Of a stretch of 52,726 bases of DNA, positions 41,534-52,639 are shown piece by piece. The stretch is from contig CAYNWK010000011.1 of assembly GCA_964400875.1 (NCBI GenBank), positions 1-52,726 on the forward strand, given 5' to 3'. Origin of the DNA: CAYNWK01 sp964400875. GTDB taxonomy: Bacteria; Chloroflexota; Anaerolineae; Anaerolineales; UBA4823. How positions within the stretch are numbered: the first letter of the stretch is position 1; every line of letters begins with the position of its first letter. The position numbers and the translations under genes are program-made. A model generated the notes under the pieces. It did not search any database. It was not told where the DNA came from and worked only from the letters and a program-made list of their open reading frames with translations.

Positions 41534-44518
41534 TTGGCGACCTTGAAAATCAGGCTATTAGGCGCACCGGAAATTGATCGGAACGGTCATCCGGTCGAAG
41601 TGGACACGCGCAAGGCGATCGCTTTACTGGCTTATCTGGCAGTCACCGGCGAACGCCACACCCGCGATTCCCTGGCAACTTTGCTCTGGCCGGATTCGGA
41701 CCAGTCACGCGCCCGCGGCGCGCTGCGCAGAACGCTTTCAGCCCTCAACAAAGCCCTCGACAGCGATCACCTGGCGATCGACCGGGAGAGCGTACAGCTG
41801 GACCCTAAAGCAACCATCCAGATGGACGTCGCCGAATTCGAACAGCTGCTCGCCAGCACCGGCGATCACGGGCACCCGGCTGAGGCAGTTTGCCCGGCGT
41901 GTATTGCGCCCCTGCGCGCCGCCGTCGAACTGTACCGGGATGACTTCATGACCGGCTTCACCTTGCGCGACAGCTCCACCTTCGACGATTGGCAGTTCTT
42001 CCAGAGCGATGAGCTGCGCCGGAAGCTGGCAAATGCCTTGGAGAAACTAGTGCAGGTTTACAGCGAGCAAGGAGAATTTCTTGCCGCCATCGAGTATGCT
42101 CATCGTTGGTTGGAATTGGACATCTTGAACGAAGCTGCCCACCGCCAGCTGATGCAGCTGCATACCTGGGCTGGAAAACGCAACGCAGCCCTGCAGCAAT
42201 ACCGTGAGTGTGTACGGATTTTGGATAACGAGCTCGGGGTCGCCCCGCTGGAAGAAACCACGCAGCTGTACGAAGCTATCAAAGAGCAGCGCAGCATGGG
42301 AGTTGAATCTCGCCAGCGGATGATGGCAGCGGGAGCTGACCTCCAGAATTTTCAGCCAGCCGAGCAACCCGAACCAAATCCGCCCCCACTCGAATCGGTA
42401 GGCGCTGAAAAGACCGCGACTATCGACCAGCAAATGGTCCCGCTGGTGGGCCGCGCTGCTGAGTGGGCCACGCTGCAGCAAATCTACAGCGACATCGCTG
42501 AGGATGGCCACCTGGTAGCTATCTCCGGTGAAGCGGGTATCGGCAAAACCAGGTTGGCGGAGGAGTTTCTGGCGCACGCCTGGTCGCGCGGTTCTAAAAC
42601 AATTATCACACGGTGCTACGCCGGCGAGTCTCACCTCTCCTTCGGTCCATTCGTCGAAGGCTTTCGCGCTGCTCTCAACCAGGCTGATGAGTACGACTGG
42701 GCGACTTCGCTCCCCACCAACCAGCAGGCGGAAGTCTCCCGCTTATTACCAGAACTGCGCACGAAGCGCCCGGAGGTGCCCGAACCGCCGCCGCTGGAGG
42801 GACCGGGCGCTCAAACCCGCTTCTTCGAAGCATTGCACCAGTTTATTCTGGAATTATGCTCGGGACTACTTACCGGCATCTTGCTAGTTGACGATGTACA
42901 GTGGGCAGACAACGGCTCCCTGGAATTGCTGACTTATCTCGTGCGCCGGATCAAAGGCCGCCCACTGCTCATCCTGATCACCTGGCGGGAAGAAGAACTG
43001 GAGTCGAACCAGCGTCTAGGTCAGGTATTGGCCGAAGCCCAGCGCAGCGGCGTAGCCACGCTGCTCGAATTGCCCCGTTTGAATTCCAACGAAGTCAAAG
43101 AGCTGCTGGAGGTGGTTTCGGAACAAGATACTCCTGCAGGGTTAGACCTCCGGCTGCATCAAGAAACCGAAGGACTACCTTTCTTCCTGGTCGAATACCT
43201 GGCAGCCATATTTGAAAAAGATAATTCCGAATCCGAGATCGATTGGGCTCTGCCCGGCGGGGTTCGCGACCTGCTAAACGCACGGCTGGCGGCGGTAAGC
43301 GATACCGCCGGACAGCTGCTCACCACGGCGGCAGTGATCGGCCGCTCATTCGGATTCGAGATATTGCTAACGGCCAGCGGCCGCAGCGAGGAAGAGAGCG
43401 TCACGGCTTTGGAAGAGTTGCTTGGACGGGGGCTGATCCGTGAGATCAAAGATAGTGGTGAAGCCGGACAGCCGCAATATGACTTCAGCCATGAAAAACT
43501 ACGCAACCTGGTTTACGAAGAGACCAGCCTTGCCAGACGCCGCTTGCTGCACCGGCGCGTCGCCGAAGCCCTGGTCGCCCAGGCGCGCCTGCAGCGCCAG
43601 CGCTCGCTCCCAGCCGCCCAGATCGCGCACCATTATCAATTTTCCGGTGAAGAGGCCGAAGCTGCCCAGTACTACCTCATCGCTGGCGATCAGGCAGCCG
43701 AATTGTACGCCAACACCGACGCGCTCGACCACTACCAAACTGCGCTGGCCCTGGGCAACCAGCAGTCCGTCTACCTGCACAGGTCATGCGGCGACTTACA
43801 AACGCTGCTGGGCGCTTACGACGCTGCCTTGACCAGCTACGAAACAGCTGCAGCCTTGAGCGAACCCAATTCGCCTGAGCTGCCCCGGTTGGAACACAAG
43901 CTGGGCGAGGTCAGGGCGCGCCGGGGCGAGTGGGAATTATCGCAAAGCCATTACCGCGCCGCTATGGAAGCGCTTGGAAAGCAAGACGCGCCAGAATTGA
44001 TGGCGCGCATTTATTCTGATTTAAGCCTGGCGGCATATTACGCTGGAGACCTCGAAGGCGCGCGCAAGATCGCCCAGCAAGCGCTTGATTACGCGGCGCG
44101 CAGCGAGGATCTACTCGCCTTGGCCCAGGCGCACAATATCCTCGGCGTGCTCGCTCGCAACCGGGGCGATTTAGAGCAAGCCAAAACAAATCTGCAGCAA
44201 AGCCTGGACGCCGCCAAGGCGCTTGACCTGCCGGCGATCCGGGTGGCCGCGTTGAACAACCTGGCCCTGGTGTACAGCGATCGCCAGGAATACCCGCAGG
44301 CCATCGCATTGATCGAACAGGCATTGCAGCTGTGCGCCCAATTGGGCGACCGTCATCGGCAGGCAGCTCTGCACAACAACCTGGCCGACTTGCTCCACGC
44401 CAGCGGCGCTGGAGAGCGGGCCATGGTCGAGCTGAAGAAAGCAGTTGCCTTGTTCGCCGAGATCGGCGTTGAGGCGGAAGATTCCCGCCCGGAGATCTGG
44501 AAACTGACCGAGTGGTGA
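41534..44518 (+). CDS. SARP-type transcriptional activator with AAA ATPase and TPR repeats
   Basis: 994 aa, TTG start with GGAGGGG 8 nt upstream. Residues 1-100 form the OmpR-like winged helix of SARP/AfsR proteins (LKIRLLGAPEID...RKAIALLAYLAVTG...LLWPDSD...RGALRRTLSALNKAL). The bacterial transcriptional activation domain (about 105-260) follows. Next is a signalling ATPase (about 300-600) with Walker A SGEAGIGKTRLAEEF and Walker B GILLVDDVQWAD. From about residue 690 to the end are TPR-type repeats (AHNILGVLARNRGDLEQAKTNLQQSLDAA, RVAALNNLALVYSDRQEYPQAIALIEQAL). SARPs bind direct heptamer repeats next to the -10, which is exactly the architecture of boxes A-C. Confidence 0.92.
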   Translation: MATLKIRLLGAPEIDRNGHPVEVDTRKAIALLAYLAVTGERHTRDSLATLLWPDSDQSRARGALRRTLSALNKALDSDHLAIDRESVQLDPKATIQMDVAEFEQLLASTGDHGHPAEAVCPACIAPLRAAVELYRDDFMTGFTLRDSSTFDDWQFFQSDELRRKLANALEKLVQVYSEQGEFLAAIEYAHRWLELDILNEAAHRQLMQLHTWAGKRNAALQQYRECVRILDNELGVAPLEETTQLYEAIKEQRSMGVESRQRMMAAGADLQNFQPAEQPEPNPPPLESVGAEKTATIDQQMVPLVGRAAEWATLQQIYSDIAEDGHLVAISGEAGIGKTRLAEEFLAHAWSRGSKTIITRCYAGESHLSFGPFVEGFRAALNQADEYDWATSLPTNQQAEVSRLLPELRTKRPEVPEPPPLEGPGAQTRFFEALHQFILELCSGLLTGILLVDDVQWADNGSLELLTYLVRRIKGRPLLILITWREEELESNQRLGQVLAEAQRSGVATLLELPRLNSNEVKELLEVVSEQDTPAGLDLRLHQETEGLPFFLVEYLAAIFEKDNSESEIDWALPGGVRDLLNARLAAVSDTAGQLLTTAAVIGRSFGFEILLTASGRSEEESVTALEELLGRGLIREIKDSGEAGQPQYDFSHEKLRNLVYEETSLARRRLLHRRVAEALVAQARLQRQRSLPAAQIAHHYQFSGEEAEAAQYYLIAGDQAAELYANTDALDHYQTALALGNQQSVYLHRSCGDLQTLLGAYDAALTSYETAAALSEPNSPELPRLEHKLGEVRARRGEWELSQSHYRAAMEALGKQDAPELMARIYSDLSLAAYYAGDLEGARKIAQQALDYAARSEDLLALAQAHNILGVLARNRGDLEQAKTNLQQSLDAAKALDLPAIRVAALNNLALVYSDRQEYPQAIALIEQALQLCAQLGDRHRQAALHNNLADLLHASGAGERAMVELKKAVALFAEIGVEAEDSRPEIWKLTEW

Positions 44519-44519
44519 A

Positions 44520-45410
44520 TTAACCGGAAGCCCGGTTGACCATTCCAACCCCCAATAAAATGATCGCCCCACCGGCTAAAGATACCCATAGAAGCGGTTC
44601 CCCCAGGAGCAGCGCGGCGACCAACACCGCCACCAGCGGTTCGAGGTAGAGAAACGCGCCCACTTGGGCCGCCGGCAGCGCCTGCAAGGCATCGTACCAG
44701 GCGATATAGGCCAGACCCGAACAGGCAACCCCGAGAAAGGCTACCGCCAGCCAGCCTTCCAGGGATAACCGGCCTATCTCTTCCATGCCGGGTCCGGCGA
44801 ACAACAAGAGCGAAGTGAAGGACCAGCCTAGCCCCATTACGTAGAACAGCATGCGCGTCGCCGGGTGCCGCTGTAGGCCGTCCCTGGAGATCACCGAAAA
44901 GACCGCCCAGTTTGGAGCGCTGATCAGAATCAAGAAATCGCCAGGCGCGCCGAAGTTCCCCGCTGCCAGCGCAGGTAGATCCCCACCTGAAACAACCAGC
45001 AATACGCCAGCCGCAGCCAACACGATACCGGCTATGCGCAGCCTGCCCAGGCTTTCCTTCAGAAAGATCCAACCCAAAAGGGCGATAAAGACCGGGGTGG
45101 AGGCCACGATCCATGCGGTCGTCGAAGCCTGCGCGGTAACCAGTCCGGTGGACTGCAGCCACTGGTGAAAAGTGACACCGATGAAGCCCAAAAAGGCGAA
45201 GTACCCCAGCTGTCGCCCATCCGGGAAGGCGAACTGCCGCCTGGCCGCCGTAGCCGCGCCTAGGATGGCAACCCCCATAGCGAAGCGCAGCCAGACGACG
45301 GTGACTGGCGAAACCTCCCGCAGCGCCAGCTTGGTTGCAATAAACGAAGCGCCCCAAACGGTCACAGCAAAGGTGACTTCCAGGTAAGGGAAAAAGGATT
45401 TTGGCCGCAA
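44520..45410 (-). CDS. DMT-superfamily EamA transporter
   Basis: 296 aa with ten hydrophobic segments arranged as two EamA repeats (AVTVWGASFIATKLALREVSPVTVVWLRFAMGV in the first; LAYIAWYDALQALPAAQVGAFLYLEPLVAVLVAALLLGE in the second). Probable exporter of metabolites or amino acids; substrate unknown. TTG 45410 has GGAGGG just upstream and a TATAAT at 45441-45446. Convergent with the SARP gene, 1 nt apart. Confidence 0.92.
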   Translation of the reverse strand: MRPKSFFPYLEVTFAVTVWGASFIATKLALREVSPVTVVWLRFAMGVAILGAATAARRQFAFPDGRQLGYFAFLGFIGVTFHQWLQSTGLVTAQASTTAWIVASTPVFIALLGWIFLKESLGRLRIAGIVLAAAGVLLVVSGGDLPALAAGNFGAPGDFLILISAPNWAVFSVISRDGLQRHPATRMLFYVMGLGWSFTSLLLFAGPGMEEIGRLSLEGWLAVAFLGVACSGLAYIAWYDALQALPAAQVGAFLYLEPLVAVLVAALLLGEPLLWVSLAGGAIILLGVGMVNRASG

Positions 45411-45489
45411 ATACCCTCCAGACGATTAAACCAGCATGGAATTATAAACGGCGACAGCCTGGCCGGGAGGAAAAGCCGGCAAATGATTT

Positions 45490-45517
45490 AAGTAAAAACG
45501 CCGCCTCGATGGCGGCG
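45490..45517 (-). terminator. Rho-independent terminator of the pgi-zwf-pgl operon
   Basis: A GC-rich 7-bp stem (arms 45499-45505 and 45511-45517, 5-nt loop) is followed on the minus strand by TTTTT (complement of 45494-45498) and more T/A. It lies 80 nt beyond the pgl stop codon. Confidence 0.75.
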
Positions 45518-45598
45518 CGTGGATAAATCGATTTTTTTTCTTTGACAAACCTAGAATCTAAGCAGTTCGCGAGAGAACTACCTGAGGCTTAAGAATTT

Positions 45599-46359
45599 TT
45601 ACTCTGCATTCATTTTCGACGCGGCAGCTTCGTCCACCAGCCAGGCCAGCTCTCCTGGGGAAGGTTTGACCAGCTGGGCCGGGTACACCTCCAGCCGGTG
45701 TGGTCCCTGCAAGACCTGGGCAAGCGCCCCGGCTTTTTCCTGCCCGGTTACCAGAAAGCCTACGTTGCGTGCTGCGTTGATCAGCGGCGCGGTGAAAGTG
45801 ATCCGCCAGGCAGCGTGCTGGGGTACGTAATTCGCTGCCACCAGCCGCTGCCGCTCGTTGACCGCCGCGGTGTGGGGAAACAGCGATGCAGTGTGACCGT
45901 CGTCCCCCAAGCCGAGCAGGATCAAATCGAAACGCGGAGCTTCTCGACCGGCACCGAGTAAGGCAACCAACTTATGCTCGTAAAGATCGGCAGCCAGCTG
46001 AGGGTCCAGGTTGCCCTGGATGGGATGGATGTTGGATTTCAGCACGGGAGCATGATCGAGCAGCGCCTCTTTGGCCATTCGGTAATTGCTGTCTTCGTCG
46101 TCGAGGGGTACGGCGCGTTCATCGCTCCAAAAAAAATGGACGTTGAACCAATCGATCTTCCGGCTAACCTGTGCCGAAGCGAGCCGCTCATAGGTCGGCC
46201 TGGGAGTCGAACCTCCCGAGAGCGCCACGACAAACCGGCCGCGCTTCCAAATGGCGTCCTCCGCCAGCTCTGCAAACCAGCTCGCGGCGGCCTTGGCTAA
46301 CTCCTTCGCATCGGAGTATACCTTAACTGAAAGCGCATCAGGTATTTTTCCCAAATTCA

Positions 46360-46363
<4 letters not shown>
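45599..46363 (-). CDS. pgl: 6-phosphogluconolactonase
   Basis: 254 aa DevB/SOL-type lactonase that hydrolyses 6-phosphogluconolactone, the second step of the oxidative pentose phosphate pathway. Motifs: VALSGGSTPRPTYE, FFWSDERAVPLDDEDSNY and ILLGLGDDGHTASLFPHT. The ATG overlaps the zwf stop by 4 nt (ATGA), so the two are coupled. Last gene before the terminator at 45490-45517. Confidence 0.95.
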
Positions 46364-47835
<1,472 letters not shown>

Positions 47836-47895
47836 CGCTCAGACCTTTTCGGGAATTGCCAGAAAATTTAGGTTCTTAGAGTAGTTATGTCGAAC

Positions 47896-49596
47896 TCAAA
47901 CCAAAAGGTGGGCCAGGTTGCGAATATCCGAGGCCGGATCGCCGCTTAAGTGGAAGCGGATGACCCGCCTTTCTGCATCTAACAGGGCCCGGCGGTCCCC
48001 AAGAGCCTGGGCCAGCTTGAGCACCCCAAAACTTAACGATGACTCGTCCGAACCGGCTCGATCCGGGATCGGTGCGTCCTCAGGTTCGTCGGAGGTCAGC
48101 TGGACAAACAACCCATTGCCGGCGTCGCCTTTGTGAAGCTGGCCGGTCGAATGTAAGAAGCGCGGACCGTAGCCCACCGTGGTTGCCAGGCGCAGCAGCT
48201 CTCGCAGCCGAAGCCGCAAAAATTGTAGCGCATCGCTGGCCTCCTCGGTGGGATGAATGAAAGCTTGCAGGGCAAGGTAATCTCCCGGGTTGGCTGCCTC
48301 TAAAAAACTGGCCCAAACGCCCTCCAGATCTTCAGCCTGGATATCTCCGTAGACGCTGATGGTATCCACCGTCAATACAGGCGATTCGGCCGGCAGCTCT
48401 CCGTTTTCTTGGTACGCAGAGACCAGCTCGCGAGCGCGCACTTTAGCGCTCTCGACGTTTGGCTGGTTGAACGGTTGGATTCCCAGGCGGTAGCCTGCTA
48501 CCGCGGTGGCCAGTTCCCAGAGCAAAAACTGGCCGCCGATATCGTAGATATTTTCGAGACCTATCCTAACGACAGGATGGCCGGCCTGCTCCAAAGCAGA
48601 CATCGCAGCGTCGTCGGTCGTATTCCCCTCAATGCGCAGTTGGACGAACAGACGATCGTCGCCATAAAGCGGCGGTTCAGCCAAGGGCTCCCCGACCACA
48701 GGTAAGATGCCGGTACCGGACTTACCTGTGCTCTCGGCAATCAGCTGTTCGACCCAATCGCCAAAGCGGGCGATCTGCGGTGAGGTGACTAAAGTCAATT
48801 TATCCCTTCCGGCGAGCGCCAGCTCTCCTAGGATTGCGCCCAAGCGGGCTCCAGGGTTTTCACCAGCCCCCACAGCAGCGCCACACGCATCCATCATCGC
48901 CCGGGCATTTTCCACCAACCGGGATAGATCTACGCCGACCAGCGCAGCCGGAACCAGGCCAAAATAGGACATAGCTGAGTAGCGCCCCCCAATGTTCGGG
49001 TTATTGAGGAAAACATCCCGGAACTTGTACTGCTCGGATAAATCTACCAGTCGGCTGCCGGGATCGGTGATACCGACGAAATGATCTCCGGCGTTTTCAC
49101 TCCCCATGGCGGCGGACATCCAGTTATAAAAATATTTAAAGAAGGAAAGCGTTTCAACTGTCGTGCCGGATTTCGTCGAAACGATCAGTAAGGTCCGCTC
49201 CGGGTCGTATTGCCGGGCGTATCCCAGCACCTCTCCAGGAGAAGTGCTGTCAAGCACCCGCAGGTCCAAAAACCTTTTCTTACCGCCAAAGGTCAGCCCA
49301 AAAAGCTCAGGAGCCAAGCTCGAGCCGCCCATCCCCAACAGCAGCGCTTGCACGTACCCGGCCTGCCGTACTGCTTCAACCAGAGAATTCAGGCGTCCCA
49401 GGTTCGTGCTCATCTCTTCAGGGCTGTGCAGCCACCCCAGCCGGTTGCTGATCTCCTTTGGATCATCCTTCCAAACGGTATGGTCGTGCTGCCAGATGCG
49501 GCTGATGACCTGCTCACTTTGCATCTCTTGCAAAGCGCGGTCGACACGCTCCCGATAAGCGCCCAGGCTGGCTTGAATGGATTTTTCGTTCATCAT
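47896..49596 (-). CDS. pgi: Glucose-6-phosphate isomerase, transaldolase-fused type but stand-alone
   Basis: 566 aa from ATG 49596; a TTG at 49638 lacks a ribosome site. SIS-domain motifs: LGMGGSSLAPELFG, VSTKSGTTVETLSFFKYF, NPNIGGRYSAMSYFGLVPAAL and a C-terminal HSTGQLHKGDAGNGLFVQL with the catalytic His. This version, with its N-terminal segment and long C-terminal part, matches the isomerase half of bifunctional transaldolase/isomerase proteins known from Cyanobacteria and other bacteria; no transaldolase part is fused here and none is seen upstream. It supplies glucose 6-phosphate for the zwf product encoded next. Confidence 0.9.
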   Translation of the reverse strand: MMNEKSIQASLGAYRERVDRALQEMQSEQVISRIWQHDHTVWKDDPKEISNRLGWLHSPEEMSTNLGRLNSLVEAVRQAGYVQALLLGMGGSSLAPELFGLTFGGKKRFLDLRVLDSTSPGEVLGYARQYDPERTLLIVSTKSGTTVETLSFFKYFYNWMSAAMGSENAGDHFVGITDPGSRLVDLSEQYKFRDVFLNNPNIGGRYSAMSYFGLVPAALVGVDLSRLVENARAMMDACGAAVGAGENPGARLGAILGELALAGRDKLTLVTSPQIARFGDWVEQLIAESTGKSGTGILPVVGEPLAEPPLYGDDRLFVQLRIEGNTTDDAAMSALEQAGHPVVRIGLENIYDIGGQFLLWELATAVAGYRLGIQPFNQPNVESAKVRARELVSAYQENGELPAESPVLTVDTISVYGDIQAEDLEGVWASFLEAANPGDYLALQAFIHPTEEASDALQFLRLRLRELLRLATTVGYGPRFLHSTGQLHKGDAGNGLFVQLTSDEPEDAPIPDRAGSDESSLSFGVLKLAQALGDRRALLDAERRVIRFHLSGDPASDIRNLAHLLV

Positions 49597-49665
49597 GGTC
49601 AGTTTGTCTCCATCAATCGAGTAGTCGAGTAAGCTCAAGAAAAGTTACGCCATGGAGAACCAGCT

Positions 49666-50301
49666 TTACCGCTCGATCTCGAAGTTTGGGCCCGCGACGG
49701 CAGTCAAGTCTACGACGACCTCCCTCCCCCCAAATCCATGGACGAGGTCGTGTGCACGGACACGTACCTGATCGACCCCGGCCGGTATGGCGATCCCACT
49801 TTGGCTGCGGGTAAATGGTTGTTCGTCAACGTGCGGGTGAAGCAGCGTGCGCGTAAACTGGCTTTGCGGGTCCGGTTTTAGCACCTCGCCTTCCGGGGTG
49901 AGCACGTCCCAACCGTCGGCGTAATCATTCCAGCCGATGTCCAGGTGCTGCACCGTGACGTAGAAGGTCCAGATGCCATCTTCCAAATACTTGGCGCGGA
50001 CGAAGATTACGTCCGCATTCCCCTGCTCGCCGGAAGTATCTAATGGATCGATAATTCCGGTTGGCGCTTGAGTGGGTATCTTGGTTCCCTCAGCTGCCCT
50101 GGTCGGCGCCAAAGTGGGCGTTTCAATTAGCTGCCCGAATGTCGTTCCAACAGCGTTTGCATCCGGCGACTCACCCGATGACGATGCGGGCGCAGCGGAC
50201 TGCGAGACACACCCTGGTAGCATAATTGCGCAGGCAAGCAAAATATGACCATTGAGAAAGTTTTTTCTCGATCGGATGCCCGATCTAGCCTTGAAAATCA
50301 C
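49666..50301 (-). CDS. Predicted lipoprotein, unknown function
   Basis: 211 aa from GTG 50301 with GGAG 7 nt upstream. An Arg/Lys-rich n-region and a hydrophobic segment end in lipobox LPGC (Cys31). A Ser/Ala/Pro/Thr linker follows to about residue 80. The globular part (ADVIFVRAKYLEDGIWTFYVTVQHLDIGWNDYADGWDVLTPEG...) looks like an immunoglobulin-like beta sandwich with conserved Trp and His residues. No family recognised. Separated from pgi by 69 nt and may be co-transcribed with it. Confidence 0.78.
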   Translation of the reverse strand: MIFKARSGIRSRKNFLNGHILLACAIMLPGCVSQSAAPASSSGESPDANAVGTTFGQLIETPTLAPTRAAEGTKIPTQAPTGIIDPLDTSGEQGNADVIFVRAKYLEDGIWTFYVTVQHLDIGWNDYADGWDVLTPEGEVLKPDPQSQFTRTLLHPHVDEQPFTRSQSGIAIPAGVDQVRVRAHDLVHGFGGREVVVDLTAVAGPNFEIER

Positions 50302-50616
50302 CCTTCATCTCCAGCCGCTCGACTGTTTTCGTCAATTTACGCCTCCTCCGGGCAAGTCAATTTAACCTTCAGCTTACATTTGAGGGTTTCCTTTGCTAGC
50401 AGAACCATCGAAAACGATGGCATACTCAACCCCCACTTCGACCTTACCATGGGAACTGGTCACAGTCCATATATCCTGTCAAACGACGAGATACAACTTT
50501 AGATACAATTCTATGACTTAGGATCGATCGCGAATCTTACGTATGAGAAAAAGCCTGGTTTATAGCAAGCTGCGCCTGCCAATAATCCACTACATCCCTC
50601 AATCTCCAACGGCAGT
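50302..50616. other. Non-coding stretch, no gene seen
   Basis: 315 nt between two minus-strand genes. I see no ORF with a convincing ribosome site and no RNA gene. It holds one small perfect hairpin (CCATCG-AAAA-CGATGG, near 50407-50422), without T tail. A minus-strand TTGTAT/TATATG pair 17 nt apart (about 50470-50500) could be the lipoprotein promoter, but this is weak. Confidence 0.4.
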
Positions 50617-51021
50617 TCAGAAGCCGCGGATTAACGGTTGGGCCCATGGAATCGATAACAGCACAATCAAAAACCCTAACGTATACCAAAGTGCGGCCCT
50701 ACGATGTTTGTGCACTGCTTCAGCAGTTCGTTTTACCATGGCGCTGCCCATATGCACGATGATCACCGCGACGATCATGGGGATCACATGCTCGTACAAG
50801 GTCGTTCCGAGCGTCGAAATTCCGCGCAACAGCACCAGTACGATTCCCAACAACAGCTGGGTGTCAAGCGCCGATGTAAAAAAAACTCCGACCCGGCGAT
50901 CCGCCTCGGTCCATTCTCGTAACTGCAGCCATCCCAAATAAGCGCGCACCAGGGCAACCACGGCGATAATCAAAACGATCCAGCGAACCAGGTTGTGTAA
51001 AAATAGGACAACAGGGTACAT
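50617..51021 (-). CDS. Four-helix membrane protein, unknown
   Basis: 134 aa, ATG with GAGGAG 4-5 nt upstream and its own promoter at 51070-51099. Four hydrophobic segments; His in FLHNLVRW of helix 1 and in EHVIPMIVAVIIVHMG of helix 3 could be haem ligands, as in small b-type membrane proteins, but I recognise no family. Divergent from the aminotransferase gene. Confidence 0.75.
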   Translation of the reverse strand: MYPVVLFLHNLVRWIVLIIAVVALVRAYLGWLQLREWTEADRRVGVFFTSALDTQLLLGIVLVLLRGISTLGTTLYEHVIPMIVAVIIVHMGSAMVKRTAEAVHKHRRAALWYTLGFLIVLLSIPWAQPLIRGF

Positions 51022-51069
51022 AAGACTCCTCTTTTCTTATAGATGTCATCAGAGGTAAAGATTGTGAAT

Positions 51070-51099
51070 ACTGTAACACGCAGGCTGAAGGCCTGTCAA
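51070..51099 (-). promoter_or_regulatory. Promoter of the 134-aa membrane protein gene
   Basis: Minus-strand TTGACA (51094-51099), 18-nt spacer, TACAGT (51070-51075), placing the transcript start about 40 nt before ATG 51021. Confidence 0.6.
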
Positions 51100-51239
51100 G
51101 CAGATCGGATCGAGCGGGCGTAATTTTCCCTTTTCAACCCTCCGGCGAACTTCTTGTGATACGATTCGTTTCATCCCGAAGGCGATCACCTGGTGCTCAT
51201 TTTCGATCACTATGGCTAACCAGACCAAAAGGCTAGAAA

Positions 51240-52586
51240 ATGAATTTACCCGATTCCGAGATCTTACCGCTTTCTTTAGAACACAGCTTTTGGACTTGGT
51301 CCGCTCAGGGGCAGGTCAAACCCATCCTGGTGAGCCGGGCTCAGGGCGTGTATTTTTGGGACGTCGAGGGCAAACGCTACCTAGATTTCAACTCCATGGT
51401 GATGTGCGCCAACATCGGGCACGGCGATCAACGGGTCATCGAGGCTATCGTCGCTCAAGCCAGGGAGCTGCCCTTCGCGGGCCCGCCCATGGCAACCAAA
51501 CCGCGCGCCATTTTGGGGAAATTGCTTTCCGAGATCACGCCAGGAAATTTGAATCGCTATTTATTCACCTTGGGCGGCGCGGACGCCAACGAGAACGCCG
51601 TCAAGCTGGCAAGGGCATTCACCGGCAAACATAAGATCTTGACCCGCTATCGCTCTTACCATGGGGCGACCGCCGGCGCTATGGCGCTGACCGGGGACCC
51701 ACGCCGTTGGGCATGGGAACCAAACTTGATGCCCGGGGTGGTTCACTTCCTCGACCCATACCGCTACCGCTCGACCTTCCACACGAACCATCCTGAAATC
51801 TCGGAAGCCGAGTTCGCCCAGGACTACCTAGCCCACCTGGAGGAGATCATCACCCTGGAGGGACCGGAGACCATAGCCGCGGTTTTGCTGGAAACGGTAA
51901 CCGGCACGAACGGCGTCATCATTCCCCCTGAAGGTTACCTGCCCGGCGTCCGGGGGCTTTGCGACCGTTACGGGATCCTGTTGATCGCAGATGAAGTCAT
52001 GAGCGGGTTTGGTCGCACCGGGCGCTGGTTTGCCGTGGACCACTGGGGGGTCGTCCCGGATATGATCACGATGGCCAAAGGGCTGACCTCTGGCTACGCA
52101 CCTCTGGGCGCAGTGGCGATGCGCCCGGAAATCGCCTCCTTTTTCAACGAACGCGTCTATCAAGGTGGCCTGACGTATAACGCCCATCCCATCTCGCTGG
52201 CAGCTGCGATTGCCAATATCCAGGTGCTGCAATCCGATAACCTGATCGAGCGCGCTGCGCAAATGGGCACTAACCTTCATGGCGCCCTGACCGATCTGGG
52301 GGAAAAACACCCCTCCGTCGGCGAAGTGCGATCCATCGGCCTGTTCGGGGTGATCGAATTGGTGCGCGATCGCGAGACGAAAGAGCCGTTAGCGCCTTTC
52401 AACGGTAAAAGTCCCGAGATGAACGCAGTGCGGAGCTATATCAGCGAGAACGGCGTCTACCTCTATACCCACTGGCACACCATCCTGGTCATCCCCCCCT
52501 TGATCATCACCCCAGAGCAGCTGGAAGAAGGGTTCGACGTGCTGGATAAAGCCCTGGAGATCGCCGATCGAGCTGTTGATGTGTGA
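51240..52586 (+). CDS. Class III PLP-dependent aminotransferase (omega-amino acid:pyruvate type)
   Basis: 448 aa. PLP-site features: Asp in LLIADEVMSGFGRTG and the Schiff-base Lys280 in MAKGLTSGYAPLGAVAM. The substrate side (FWTWSAQGQVKPILVSRAQGVYFWDVEGKRYLDFNS) resembles taurine-pyruvate and beta-alanine-pyruvate aminotransferases. ATG 51240 has a modest AAGG about 11 nt upstream; an overlapping frame from 51212 is a shadow. No sulfonate or pyrimidine-catabolism genes are in the window to fix the substrate. Confidence 0.9.
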   Translation: MNLPDSEILPLSLEHSFWTWSAQGQVKPILVSRAQGVYFWDVEGKRYLDFNSMVMCANIGHGDQRVIEAIVAQARELPFAGPPMATKPRAILGKLLSEITPGNLNRYLFTLGGADANENAVKLARAFTGKHKILTRYRSYHGATAGAMALTGDPRRWAWEPNLMPGVVHFLDPYRYRSTFHTNHPEISEAEFAQDYLAHLEEIITLEGPETIAAVLLETVTGTNGVIIPPEGYLPGVRGLCDRYGILLIADEVMSGFGRTGRWFAVDHWGVVPDMITMAKGLTSGYAPLGAVAMRPEIASFFNERVYQGGLTYNAHPISLAAAIANIQVLQSDNLIERAAQMGTNLHGALTDLGEKHPSVGEVRSIGLFGVIELVRDRETKEPLAPFNGKSPEMNAVRSYISENGVYLYTHWHTILVIPPLIITPEQLEEGFDVLDKALEIADRAVDV

Positions 52587-52609
52587 CCTTACCTCGGCGC
52601 AGGCAAAAA

Positions 52610-52639
52610 CCGCCTGGTGAAAACGAGTCCACCAGACGG
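52610..52639 (+). terminator. Possible terminator after the aminotransferase gene
   Basis: An inverted repeat of about 10 bp with one mismatch (arms 52610-52619 and 52630-52639) 24 nt after the stop codon. Only a weak, interrupted T-rich stretch follows, so termination efficiency is doubtful. Confidence 0.4.

Noticed and set aside
44521..44540. Small inverted repeat AACCGG/CCGGTT as a terminator between the SARP and EamA genes
   Set aside because: It lies inside the EamA coding end, has a 6-bp stem and no T run on either strand.
51212..51634. Plus-strand frame starting 28 nt before the aminotransferase ATG
   Set aside because: It is an out-of-frame overlap with the aminotransferase; its product has the Arg/Gly/His-rich composition of a shadow frame.
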